Assembly (NCBI GenBank): GCA_963575745.1
Contig: CAUYUJ010014256.1
Location: 247,501-287,500 of the forward strand
Reading direction: 5' to 3'
Source: Prorocentrum cordatum
Taxonomy: Eukaryota; Sar; Dinophyceae; Prorocentrales; Prorocentraceae
Length of the DNA: 40,000 nt
Below, piece by piece: positions 28,841 through 38,046 of this stretch; the first letter of the stretch is position 1; every line of letters starts with the position of its first letter. Below the pieces are notes generated by a model, which was given only the letters and a program-made list of their open reading frames with translations, was not told the DNA's origin and searched no databases. The position numbers and the translations under genes were made by a program.

Positions 28841-29061
28841 TTTGCCAGCCTTCGCACAGCCTCCGACAAGCGGAGGAGGGGCACTTGCTCCGACCGCGCC
28901 TTCTGGGCCGGGAGAGGCTTCGCGGACCGGGTCGAGGCGGAGCTGCGGGGCGTGCGCGAGCCGTGGCTGGCGGAGGCGGGCGGATGAGGATGCATGGAGG
29001 AGGCAAGATGAGAAGGTCGAGGGGGAGGCGGCTCGTGGCGGGTGGGTCGGGAAGTTGGTCC

Positions 29062-29207
29062 GGCGATCGCAAACATGGATCAAGGGGGCGTGGATTAGCG
29101 ACGGGTCTAGTTCCCATAGGAAATCGCGGATTTCCGCCGCCGAACGATGCGGCACCAGCCGCGTTTTGGGGAGGGCACCTCCCCCAATCCATGTTTGCGA
29201 GCCCCCG
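29062..29207. mobile_element. Element A, copy 3 (internally deleted)
   Basis: 146 bp. Left end GGCGATCGCAAACATGGATC, right end ATGTTTGCGAGCCCCCGA. The ~45 bp between the two CCATG motifs near the right end of A2/A4 is missing, consistent with deletion between short repeats. Unassigned GC-rich DNA precedes it from 28850. Confidence 0.72.
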
Positions 29208-29255
29208 AGAGAAGTTTGGAGGATCGGAGAACAAGCCACGGCATAGATATAAACT

Positions 29256-29375
29256 GTTGGCGGTCCGCGCGGATTTCTTGGATCTGCGCCGGGCCCCCTG
29301 GGGGCGCCTCCAGCGCCACCCCTGGCGCGCTCAGCGCGCCAGGGAGGGAGGCCCAGCTCAGACCCAAGAACCCCG
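29256..29375. mobile_element. Element O, copy 2
   Basis: GTTGGCGGTCCGCGCGGATT, TCTTGGATCTGCGCC, centre CCAGCGCCACCCCTGGCGCG, right arm GCCCAGCTCAGACCCAAGAA. It is preceded by ACGGCATAGATATAAACT, which also precedes O3 and O4, so the repeated unit extends upstream of the inverted ends. Confidence 0.65.
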
Positions 29376-29739
29376 AGGATGTTTATGCTGTGTTCTTTTA
29401 CAGTATGAGAAGGGATATTGAACAGTACCAGAGGAAAGGCAATAGAAGCTGCGGATGATCCGCAGGAGGAGGTGGTGCTGGAGGAGGAGAGGATGTGGTG
29501 GACTGGGGGAGGAAGTGGTGGAAGAGGAAAGCAAGAGGTTGCAGTTAGGACAGCGGAGGCTGACCTTTGGAGCAGATATCCAGGTTCGTTTGGCGCCCTA
29601 GCCATCGTTGGATTATTCGGTGTGCCAGGATGGTATATATGTTTCCAGCTTTTGGGGTTCTTGTGCTTTCTTGCGTAAAAGGGGTTCAGGCGTTACCTCG
29701 AAGTGAAACAGCTTTTGGTTGTGTGTTGGGTCTATTCCG

Positions 29740-30130
29740 ACCTCCCCTCCTCACCCCATCCCCTCATCCCCCGTCTATCCAGCCTCCTCCCTGCTCTTCC
29801 TGCCCATCCCCCCCATCCATCGCCCCCTCCTGCCTCCTCCTCCCCCTCTCTCCACCGCCCCCTCCCTCCTCTCCCTTCCCCATCCCCCTCCGGACACGGC
29901 GACGACGGCGACCACGCCGCCAACACCGACGCCCCAACGAACGCACCGACGACGACGCCGACGACCACCACCACCACGACGACGACCACGGCGACGACGG
30001 CGACCACGCCGCTGACAGCGACGCCCCGACGAAGGCAGCGACGACGACGACACCGACGGTGCCGTCGACGCCGACGGCGCCGACGACCACGCCGACGGCA
30101 CCGACCGACGGCGGCACCGCGCGAGGGCAC
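29740..30130. repeat. CCT tract followed by (GAC)n
   Basis: CCTCC/CCCAT-rich at 29740-29890, then (GAC)n/(CGACGA)n at 29893-30120. The order matches the left half of the 24.5-25.3 kb palindrome. Frames give Thr/Pro or Asp/His runs. Confidence 0.8.
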
Positions 30131-30257
30131 CGCACGCCGGCCGACGGCGGCCCCAGGCCGACGGCGGCCCCCGCTGCTGGGGCGGGGCGCGCAGCGGCGG
30201 CGGCGCCGCGGCGGGCAGCGCGGGGCCGCCGGCGGGCGCCGCGCCGCTGGAGTTCGG

Positions 30258-30605
30258 CAGCTGGAGAGCCCCCGCGCGCGCGCCGCGGCGGCGCCAGTCG
30301 GTCGGACGGCGGGGAGTCGAGGGAGGAAAAACACCCGGAGCCGAGTTTCGGAAGTTCGAGGGGGGGGTGGCCCGTGGGGGGTGGGCATGATCGAAGAACA
30401 ACAGACAGCAGGAGAGCCCCCGCGCGCGCGCCGCGGCGGCGCCATTCGGTCGGACGGCTGGAATTCTCGCCGAGCGCGTTCCACTGCTCGCAGAGTGCCT
30501 CCTCGCAGACGTCCGAGAAAAATACTTGTCTGCTCTGATGCAATTCATATCGCAGATCCCCCTGCGGGGGATCCAGGCCATTTGCGAGCAGTTACTTTGC
30601 GAGTA
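30258..30605. repeat. Dispersed repeat P, copy 1 (with partial copy)
   Basis: 30333-30605 matches 30884-31150 (GGAGCCGAGTTT ... GATCGAAGAACAACAG ... GAGCGCGTTCCACTGCTCGC ... GATCCAGGCC). A further partial copy of the GAGAGCCCCCGCGCGCGCGC segment lies at 30262-30315. Minus-strand frames are open in both copies for ~64 codons, but most nucleotide differences change the residue. Confidence 0.75.
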
Positions 30606-30641
30606 ATTAGTGGTACGCGCTCGTCGAAATTCACGGGAGGG

Positions 30642-30762
30642 AAACCACCCAGACCTCTACAATTGGCGTTTATTAGACGGCCATGCGCGTTGACTGAGGA
30701 GCCCTGCCCTGTTCGATGTTTTCCCTGTGCGTTTACTAAACGGCTTCGCTTGTCGGGGTGAT
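30642..30762. repeat. Dispersed repeat D, copy 3
   Basis: AAACCACCCAGACCTC, GGCGTTTATTAGACGGCC, GCCCTGCCCTGTTCGATG, and CGGCTTCGCTTGTCGGGGTG. Followed by the small palindrome ATTGTAAT ... ATTACAAT (30762-30795). Confidence 0.7.
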
Positions 30763-30813
30763 TGTAATGGGGGGGGAGGTTCTGCCCTATTACAATGAGT
30801 CGAAGAAAAAAAC

Positions 30814-30883
30814 AACGGCATAACTTATAAACTGTTGGCGCTCTGCGCCGATTTCTCGGATCCGCGCTGGGCCGCCCTGGAGC
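30814..30883. mobile_element. Element O, copy 4 (truncated)
   Basis: ACGGCATAACTTATAAACTG, then GTTGGCGCTCTGCGCCGATT, TCTCGGATCCGCGCTGGGCC. It stops where repeat P copy 2 begins, so the right half is missing. Confidence 0.55.
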
Positions 30884-31150
30884 CGAGTTTGGAAGTTCGA
30901 GGGAGAGGTGGCTCGTGGCGGGTGGGCAGGATCGAAGAACAGCAAGCGGCAGGATAGCCCCCGCGCGCTCGCCGCGGCGGCGCCAGTCGGTCGGACGGTC
31001 GGAGTGATCACCGAGCGCGTTCCACTGCTCGCAAAGTGCCTCCTCGCAAGCGTCCGCGAAAAAAACAAGTCTTCCTCGATGAAAGGTATCGTAGATCCCT
31101 GCGGCGAATCCAGGCCGTTTGCGAGCAGTTCGTTCGCGCGCTGTGGATCG
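30884..31150. repeat. Dispersed repeat P, copy 2
   Basis: See copy 1. Aligned without indels to 30353-30515 over about 175 bp. Confidence 0.75.
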
Positions 31151-31195
31151 CGCTTGTCCAAACGAGTCGAAGGAATAACTGCATAAACACAAACG

Positions 31196-31333
31196 TTGGG
31201 CGCTCCACGCAGATGTCTTGGATCCGCGCTGGGCCCCCCCGGCAGCGCATCCGGCGCCGCCCTTGGCGCGTTCCGCGCGCCAGGCGGGGGGGGGGCTCCA
31301 GCGCAGATTCAAGGAATCCGCGCGGAGCGCCGT
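31196..31333. mobile_element. Element O, copy 3 (best ends)
   Basis: 138 bp. The left arm GGGCGCTCCACGCAGATGTC, TTGGATCCGCGCTGG is complemented by the right arm CCAGCGCAGATTCAAGGAAT, CCGCGCGGAGCGCC, giving a ~40 bp terminal inverted repeat. The GC-rich centre includes a G run. No clear target duplication. No coding capacity. Confidence 0.78.
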
Positions 31334-31587
31334 TTTGTTGGTCCCCTACACTTTGTGTTGCTTTTTGTTCTTCTAATGAGTCTCGGGCATCCAGGGCACC
31401 CGTGAGTACGTCTTCCTGCGTGTGTATCCAGGTCCTCGGCAAGGACACCACCATGACGTTCTCCAGGAGGCCTTTCAAAACACCCCTTTATCACGGTATT
31501 TGGCACACCTCGGATGACACATCCAGGACACGGTCGGTCGGACGGTCGAGATGATGCAGTGCGGGGGGGATGTTCCGTTCTTTATTT

Positions 31588-31721
31588 TTGGCATCGCTCG
31601 GACGTGTGCATTTTTGCTCCGCGAGGACCATCGAGGAGCATCCCTGGTCACCCTGCGAACAAAACAATGAGCACACGAAGCCGAAACATGCATGGGCATT
31701 GGACGTCCGAGCGATTGCGAG
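31588..31721. mobile_element. Element E, copy 3
   Basis: 134 bp. Ends TTGGCATCGCTCGGACG and CGTCCGAGCGATTGCGAG. Interior GAGGACCATCGAGGAGCATC and CACGAAGCCGAAACATGCAT. Confidence 0.82.
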
Positions 31722-31893
31722 CAGAGGAGTGTGGGGGGGTCTGATTTGTTGGAGGGGGCTGATCTGGGCCGTCTTGGAGGTTTCTGGGGAGTCTGGACAA
31801 AAGGCAGCCCTTTTACGGCTTGTCTGGGGGTGGGGGTCGGGAGTCTGAAATTGTTCGTGTGGGAGGGTTGTGACACCCTTCCTTGCTACGAAA

Positions 31894-32095
31894 TGTGGTA
31901 GCAGTTCATGGCAGTCCTGCGATTCGGTAGCAGTTCATGGGAGTCCTGTGTGATCTCGAAATTCCGTGTGTGCGCTAGCGATTGGTGGTCGATGAGAAAT
32001 CGTCGATGTTGCGTCGATTGGCGTCTATTTGGCGACGGTTTAGCGTGGATTAGCGCCGACTAGCGTCGATTGGCGTCGATGTGCGTCGATCCCTA
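31894..32095. repeat. 32-bp duplication and GCGTCGATTG minisatellite
   Basis: GGTAGCAGTTCATGG(C/G)AGTC occurs at about 31898 and 31928. From 31975 to 32092 there are degenerate 10-12 bp units (GCGTCGATTG, GCGTCGATGT, GCGCCGACTA). Confidence 0.75.
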
Positions 32096-32408
32096 AGAGC
32101 CAGCAAAATGACACAGAACGAGGGGTAGGTCTCGTCGTCGTCGTCGGTATTGTGAGTCAGAGACAACATTCGAGGGGAACGTCAGGACGTTGCCTAACAT
32201 GCTCCGTCGTGTCCGAACGTGCTCGGCCGTCTCGCCGGTGCTTGGCGCCCGGGGGTGGTGTCCGGCAGCTGCGCCTCGTCGAGAGCTCTCCCCGGGGGGT
32301 GCCCGAGACGCGTCCCGCGCGGCCGCCGGGGGGAGCCGAGCTGGGGCCCGAAGCCCACGGGGGGCGACGCCAGAGGGGCGGGTGGGCTCTCGGGGGGAAG
32401 GGCATGAC

Positions 32409-32470
32409 CCCCCCCCCCCCCCAGAGGAGGAGGAGGAGGAGGAGGAGGAGGAGGAGGAGGAGGAGGAGCC
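32409..32470. repeat. Poly-C run and (GGA)n
   Basis: A C run (about 14) followed by (GGA)n from 32424 to 32467. Confidence 0.88.
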
Positions 32471-32524
32471 TGCTGCTCGCGGAGAGGGCCCCGACTGGCA
32501 GCCCGCCAGTGCCCTGGAGCGTCG

Positions 32525-32707
32525 GTATCGTTTAACCGGTCCCCATCCCCATCCCCATCCCTTTCGAGGCCCCACCAAATTGCCACCCCAGTTGGGGCCA
32601 CACCCCTCGAAACCCAAAGGGAACGGCCTATATCCCCATCTAGGGGGGGAAATCGCCCAGTGGGGCCCAGGCCACGCCGCTGGGGATGGGGATCAGTTAA
32701 ACGATAC
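32525..32707. mobile_element. Inverted-repeat element G
   Basis: 183 bp. Left end GTATCGTTTAACCGGTCCCC then ATCCCC (32525-32550). The complement is at 32682-32707, matching at 24 of 26 positions. The interior is mixed GC-rich DNA with CCCCATC/GATGGGG tracts. Single copy here and no clear target duplication. Confidence 0.75.
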
Positions 32708-32761
32708 TCAGAGTGTGCGGTTGTGCCATCGGGGGCCCCTCGGCGATGCATCGCCAATTCC

Positions 32762-32890
32762 CTCGGCATATCTCGGATGTGTGCATCTTTCCTCGGCGAG
32801 AACCGTCGAGGAGCATGTGGGATCATCACAGGAAGGTGGACACACGAAACCGAAGCATGCACACAGGATGGTTGTCCGAGCAATGGCAAG
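32762..32890. mobile_element. Element E, copy 4
   Basis: 129 bp, more diverged. CTCGGCATATCTCGGATGTG left end, TTGTCCGAGCAATGGCAAG right end, interior GAGAACCGTCGAGGAGCATG and ACACGAAACCGAAGCATGCA. Confidence 0.78.
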
Positions 32891-33033
32891 GGTCGCACAG
32901 GCCTCCTCGTATACCTTAGTTGTTTTGCATCGGATTGTGAGGGTTGGATCGGATGGATGCGTGCGTAATCGTATTTCATGTATGGGATGGTGAGGTTTGG
33001 GTCGTATGGACGTGCTCAACACTGAGGCATGAA

Positions 33034-33250
33034 CCACATTTTGAAAACCACCCGGGGTCCACCCTTGAAGTTGTTGCAAGTGTTTTCGACGGGCGTGCGC
33101 GGCGCCAAGGCAAGAGCCACTTTTGGATAATCACCCGCGTTCCATATTTGAAGCTTCGGCAAGTGTTTCAAACGAGCGTGCGCGGCGCCAAGTCGAAAAC
33201 CACATGTTGAACACCTCCCAGGCTCCATCCTTGAGGCTGCTGCATATTTC
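33034..33250. repeat. 83-bp tandem repeat S
   Basis: Units start at 33034, 33117 and 33200 (CCACATTTTGAAAACCACCC, CCACTTTTGGATAATCACCC, CCACATGTTGAACACCTCCC), exact 83 bp spacing, the third unit partial. Each complete unit ends GCGTGCGCGGCGCCAAG. A diverged piece lies at 21552-21610. Confidence 0.85.
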
Positions 33251-33484
33251 AGACTTCAGAATCCTAGTTGGCCAGGAAGTTTCAGGCGAAACGCCTGGCC
33301 AGGCCTGCATATTCAGTAATACGACAGGGGCAAGTTCTCTTTACGGAAAAGAAATGAGGAGTGTGCAGGGGCAGGGAGGGGGAACGGCTCAGGACCGGCG
33401 CGGCCATCTTGGCGAGTCTGGGCTCCTTCGAGGACCCCCGGCGACGTTGAGCGTTGGGAAGCGGGCGCTCATTCCACTCCCGTT

Positions 33485-33660
33485 CCCTCTCAGGAGGGAG
33501 AGGAGGAAGATGAGGAGGAGGAGGAAGAGAAGGAGGAGGAAAGAGGAAGGCGGAAGGACCAAGGAGAAAGGAGAGAGGAGCAGTAGGAGGAGGAGGAGGA
33601 GGAGGAGGAAGAGGAAACGGCGGAGGAGAAGGAGGAGGAAGAGGAGGGTGAGGATGAGAG
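33485..33660. repeat. GGA/GAA purine tract
   Basis: GGAGGAGGAAGAG-type purine tract. Arg/Glu runs only. Confidence 0.85.
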
Positions 33661-34120
33661 CATGTTTTAGTGAGAGGCAACAGAGCCAGCCACAAAAGGG
33701 CCATACGGCCCGCCTCATACCTGGCAAGGGAACCCACACGGAGATACTTCATGGAGAGGCCACAGTCGCGTACGACCTAATACGTCAATGCTGACTTTCA
33801 CAGTGAAGAAATCCCGCTTCATACTTGGAACGGGTGCCGACTAGGTATACCTCAAGGAGAAGCTTCAAGGGCATTTTCACTTTGCAGCAACCTCCAACTC
33901 TTTGTCACCACAGACGTCACGCCGCTCGAGCGCCACCTTGCGCCCCAAAAATCAAAACCTCAGGGACGGAAGGGGTATGGTACTAGTAGGGGAGGTGCAG
34001 GGTACCCTCCCCGGAAGGGGCGTTATGAAAGAAGATCAAATTGTTAGATCACCTACGCCCAAAGGGCTGGGGGGATTCGTTATGAGGGAAGCGGGCCCTC
34101 AGACCCCTGACCCCTCCCGC
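33661..34120. other. Unassigned sequence
   Basis: Mixed DNA with a loose internal similarity (CTTCATACCTGGCAAGGGAA-like and CTTCATACTTGGAACGGG, near 33713 and 33818). No gene recognised. Confidence 0.35.
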
Positions 34121-34310
34121 CCTTCTTCTGTTCTTTACCTCCACCATACCATTCCATCTTTCTCCACCGTCCTCCTCTTCTTTCCTCCTCCTCCTCCTCC
34201 TCCTCCTCCTCCTCCTCCTCCTCCTCCCGTCCTCTTCCCTCGCGTTCCTCCTCCGTTCCACCGTTCCCTTATCATCATTCCCTTTCTCCCCTTCCGCCAT
34301 GTGTTCCCTC
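34121..34310. repeat. Pyrimidine tract with (CTC)n
   Basis: CT-rich sequence with a clean (CTC)n run at 34183-34226. Confidence 0.85.
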
Positions 34311-34898
34311 TTGGACGCGAATCCCCTCCTGCATCCAATTTCCCTTCCTGCCTTCTCGCCCCTCCCAGCTGGGACCCCGCAGGAATTCTGGGTCACCAAG
34401 GCCGACTACGAAGAGAGAGGCTCCGATGTGTTCGCCGAGAGGTGCCCTTAGGATACCCGCCGACGACAGCCAATCTCCCCGCTTGCGCGCGCACAAAGTT
34501 GGCCTCGGCGTTGCCGCCGTGGCCGCCGCTGCTTTTGCTGTTTCTGCAGCCCTTTTCTGCTGGCGCCGGGGCTGGAGCAGCTGCGGTTAGTTGGTTCCTC
34601 TGCTGGCATCGGGAAAGGTCTGTTTGGTTGTCCGTAAGGGCTTCGCCCTCTGCCGCCCTCTCTACCAGAATGCGGTAGGCAGGAGTTATGTTGGGATGTT
34701 TGTGCGCCGTCGTCCAGCAATTCCGGCATTTCATGCGAGGGCGGCACGTAATCTTCGAGAAGAAGCCGAGATCCAGATGGATTTGTTAAGTTTTGTTTTT
34801 CTCCGAAATTCCGATCACGCTGTGTATTGGAGGCCCCCTTGGAACTATGCGGGGCTGCTTGATGCGAAGTTGGGCAAAGTCGCGCGGCTTGGACTGTC

Positions 34899-35074
34899 TT
34901 TGAGAGGCCCATGCCAAGAAACACCCTGCTTGCCTCCAGGGTGCCCTGGGTTTCTTGGGATTCGATGGTTTGGCTATTGGAGGCGTGACGTTCCCACACC
35001 AAACTTTCATGGACGTCCTGGGGTCTCAGGGTTGGGTTTCTTGTGGAAGGTTTCTTGTGGACTGGCTTCCATTG
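34899..35074. mobile_element. Element C, copy 3
   Basis: 176 bp. The left terminus is diverged (TTTGAGAGGCCCATGCCAAG). The right terminus is GGACTGGCTTCCATTG followed by TA. The interior is identical in layout to C2. It lies directly upstream of the 42 bp minisatellite. Confidence 0.75.
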
Positions 35075-35084
35075 TATTTTTGCC

Positions 35085-35685
35085 AAGGACAGTGGCTTCG
35101 GGGATGCGAACATCGTGTAACTTACCGGGGATCGTGTCCTTGGAGGCGCGAGTACGCCGCAGTTCATCCGAGATCGTGGCGTCGACGCGGGCCTTTCTTG
35201 ATTTATTCCCTACTTTGCAAGGGATCGTTGCTTCGGAGGCGCGACTCGTGAGTGATTTGCTGGGGTTCGTTGCCAATGGGGCGCGGAGACCATGTAATTT
35301 ACAATGGTTGGTTGCTTCGAAAATGCGAGCGTAGTGTAATTTCCAAAGGGTCGTGGCCCCGGGGGCGCGAGTATTGTAGAATTTACACAGGACCGTTGCT
35401 TCGGGGTTGCGAACCCGTTACAATTCGCAAATGAACGTGGCCTCGGGAACGCGAACACAGTTTTTACAAGGCATCGTAGCTTCGGAGGCGCGAGGAGGTT
35501 GCCGTTTGAAAGGGAGCGTGGCCTCGGGCGCGAATCTAGTATGATTTATCATGGAGCGGATCCTCGGAGACGCGACTGCCGTGAGTTTACGAAGGGTCTT
35601 GGTTTCGGAGCGCGAGAGCATTTGTAAATCTACAAGGAACAGTAGTTTCGGCGACGCGAAGTGGATGTCATTTAATCGCTTCGCT
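35085..35685. repeat. 42-bp minisatellite V, block 1
   Basis: About fourteen units of GGATCGTTGCTTCGGAGGCG then CGA...TGTAATTTACAAG. Most units are exactly 42 bp; exceptions are one of ~51, one of 38 and one of 40. Because 42 is a multiple of three, every frame gives a 14-residue periodic peptide, but stops and the 38/40 bp units break each frame. Confidence 0.9.
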
Positions 35686-35709
35686 CATTCCTCCGGCCCT
35701 CGAGCGCTC

Positions 35710-35845
35710 TATGTGGCCTCTTTGAAGCCTCTTGGGGGCAAGAGGCCTCCTAGGGACCTCTTGGGGGTCTCTTGGGGCTCCTCGGCGGCGTCTTGGGCTC
35801 CCCTGGGGCCTCTTGGGGGGCTCTTGTGGGCCCCTTGTGGCAGGA
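35710..35845. repeat. CTCTTGGGG degenerate repeat
   Basis: Irregular 10-14 bp units (CCTCTTGGGGGC, CTCTTGGGGCTC, CCTCTTGGGGGG), similar to 6640-6745. It lies between the two V blocks. Confidence 0.7.
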
Positions 35846-36009
35846 GAGGGGGTAGTCGATTGCAGCCACCCCCTCGGAGGCCACAATCCTCGTGAGTGGT
35901 GGCGAAAAATTGCCTCCCGGGGATCGGCCGGGGTATTTTTCGTCCGGGGGCCCCCAGGGGCCGCCCCGCGCGCGCGAACTATAAATATTGTTAGTAGTTA
36001 CCGGAGATC

Positions 36010-36222
36010 TTAGCACGCCTCTGGCCCGTTGGGCCGGCGAATTTACAAGGGTTCGTGGCCTCGGGGGCGCGCATGCTGCGCAATGCACGAGGGATTGTGG
36101 CGTCAGGGGCGAGCACAGATGGCCATGTACAAGGGACCGCCCCCTCGTTGGCTCGGGCATTCTGTACTTCACAAGGGGTCGTGGCCTCGGGGGCACGAAC
36201 ATTGAGCTATGCGCGAGCATTT
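36010..36222. repeat. 42-bp minisatellite V, block 2
   Basis: Four to five further V units (GGGTTCGTGGCCTCGGGGGC, GGGATTGTGGCGTCAGGGGC, GGGGTCGTGGCCTCGGGGGC). The two blocks are separated by ~320 bp containing the CTCTTGGGG repeat. Confidence 0.85.
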
Positions 36223-36765
36223 ACATAGTTGCACGTGTCCCACGGCCCCCCCGACGGAATTCTGGTCCTGGGGGGGGCGTGGTAGAATGGCGGTTTGGGG
36301 ATCCTTCCTCTTGCGCGGACGGTCGCCATTTGCAGTAGGAAGTAGGAAGTAGAGCTACAGCATGAGGGACTTGAAACTGGAGTTGGAGCGGGGATCAGCA
36401 AGCCTAACTCTCGCAGCCTGATGACCAGCCTGATGACCCCACAAGGGGGTCGGCGGATTTGTCGTTCCCCCCACAAGGGGGACAGTCCCTGTTATCATGG
36501 CCAACCTCTTCCTCGTTCTCCCCCCCCTCCTCTACTCGCATGTGTTGTTACGCCGCCTCCTGGTAACCCTCTTTCCCCCTGCGCTTGCTCCTGACGCTGC
36601 TAAGTTCCGTCCCAGCTGCTTGTCATCCCCCTCTTCCCCCGTTCATCCTCCGCGAGAACCTTGCCCAGTCTAACATTGGCCGTGCGTTGCGATGACATGG
36701 CCCTTCCACGACAGATAAACGAGGGGAACGCAAGGCCGAAGAAGTGGAAGCGGGATGCGAGAACG
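36223..36765. other. Unassigned sequence
   Basis: Mixed DNA. Contains a small paired motif CCCCACAAGGGGGTC / CCCCACAAGGGGGAC (36437, 36470) and AGGAAGTAGGAAGTAG. No gene recognised. Confidence 0.4.
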
Positions 36766-37000
36766 AGGCCAGAGGGAACAGGGGGGAGGAGGGGGATGAA
36801 GGAAGGGAGGGGGAGGAGGGGGAGGAGGGAGGGGGAACAGGGAGAGGGAACAGGGGGGAGGAGGGGGAGGAGGTGCGAGGGGGGAGGGGGGGGAGGGAGG
36901 AGGGGGATGGAGGAAGGGAGGGGGGAGGGGCAGGAGGAGGGGCGGGAGCGAGGTGTGAGAAGGTGGAGGGGAGAGAGAGAGAGAGAGAGAGAAGGAACGG
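36766..37000. repeat. GGA/GGG purine tract with (GA)n
   Basis: G-rich purine tract, ending in (GA)n at about 36971-36992. Triplex or G-quadruplex potential. Confidence 0.85.
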
Positions 37001-37402
37001 GAGATACGTGGAGGTAATTCGCAGACAAGGGCCGGCAGGGACCGGGGGGTGAAGGGAGCAAGAGTTGTTTCTTTCTCTGCTTTTGTGTTCGCCCCCACAC
37101 CTCCCCGTCCTCCCTCCTCCGCCCCTCCCTGGTGCAGTTTTGCGGCTCATGTTACGCCCAGTGTTCACGCTCCTCGTTGGGCTGGCCACGGCTTGTGCGA
37201 TCACTACGCAGGTGTATATGCGGCAGGCCTCCTGGTGGAGAAAGGGGCGTTCATTCTCATCTCTGATGGCTCACAGCATCGAATTAATCAGATCTCTACT
37301 TAGCTCCGAAGTTCAGCGGCGCAGCGCATGATTAGTATTGGGGTGGGGTGAGGTGGTGACAGCAACATCCCTAACACTGTTGTGATACTGTGAAGGCGGC
37401 TT
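37001..37402. other. Unassigned sequence
   Basis: Mixed DNA between the purine tract and the retrotransposon fragment. No repeat family or gene recognised. Confidence 0.35.
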
Positions 37403-37654
37403 CTAGTCCAGGTCACCAACGCTTAGGTCAGCCAGGATGGCTATGCCGAGGCGGCAAGCTGCCACCTTCATCGTAACTCTTCGGGAAGCGGTCCAGCCCG
37501 CCCGGTATGTGATCCAACCCGATTTGGTAGTCACCCGTGGCTGGGTGCGCCACAATGTCGCTGAAAGCCCAAGATCGCGCGCGATCTGCATCCGCTCCTG
37601 CTGGAACAGCGGGCAGTCTTGGAAGCGGTGTCTGAGGCTGGACGCAGCCGCCTT
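37403..37654 (-). pseudogene. Probable 3' end of a decayed non-LTR retrotransposon
   Basis: An 83-codon minus-strand frame ends at a TAG at 37403-37405 and is open back to a TAG at 37655-37657. Near its start it reads HRFQDCPLFQQER, an H-x4-C-P-L-F arrangement like the C-terminal half of the CCHC motif found downstream of reverse transcriptase in many LINE-type elements. It is followed by LGLSATLW and a Thr/Arg-rich tail, a spacing reminiscent of those C-termini. The expected upstream Cys pair, the reverse transcriptase motifs and any RNase H are absent. The frame stops where a CTTCTTAGAAGG motif like those in elements M/N begins, so it looks 5'-truncated, which is usual for LINEs. The assignment rests on one motif and could be wrong. 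Confidence 0.38.
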
Positions 37655-37798
37655 CTAAGAAACCTCTCCCCCTTCTCCCACGCCCCCTGTGCCCGCTGGC
37701 AAAGTGGACTCTGCGAAGGCGTTCGGCATGATTAGGTGCGCTCCAGCATCCTACAGGCTGGGAAGCCGGGGCGTCTCTGCACCGAAACCCTTTCTTCA

Positions 37799-37987
37799 GG
37801 CGATCGCCAACATGGATCAAGGGGGCGTGGATTAGCGATGGGTCCCGTTTCCATTGGATATCGTGGATTTTCGCCGCCGAACGAGGCGGCACGGGCCGCA
37901 TTTGGAGAGGGCACTTCCCCCGATCCATGGATTTTGCGACCGCGCACCAAATCCATGGATCGCTAATCCAGGTTTGCGCGCCCCCGA
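37799..37987. mobile_element. Element A, copy 4
   Basis: 189 bp full-length copy. Left end GGCGATCGCCAACATGGATC, right end CCAGGTTTGCGCGCCCCCGA. Contains the intact GCGCACCAAATCCATGGATC segment that is split by B1 in copy 1. Confidence 0.77.
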
Positions 37988-38046
37988 TGTTTATGGCCGG
38001 CCACACGACTTGGCGTGACACCCCAGACCCCCGATGTCGTGTCTTA

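Noticed and set aside
30545-31312. Conserved peptide VFFxDxCEEALCEQWNALG in both P copies
   Set aside because: The copies are DNA repeats. Most nucleotide differences are non-synonymous, and the frames continue into unrelated repeat sequence.
35007-36220. 14-residue repeat protein on the minus strand
   Set aside because: Stops and 38/40 bp units break the frame. The periodic peptide is an automatic result of a 42 bp unit. Kept only as a finding to test.
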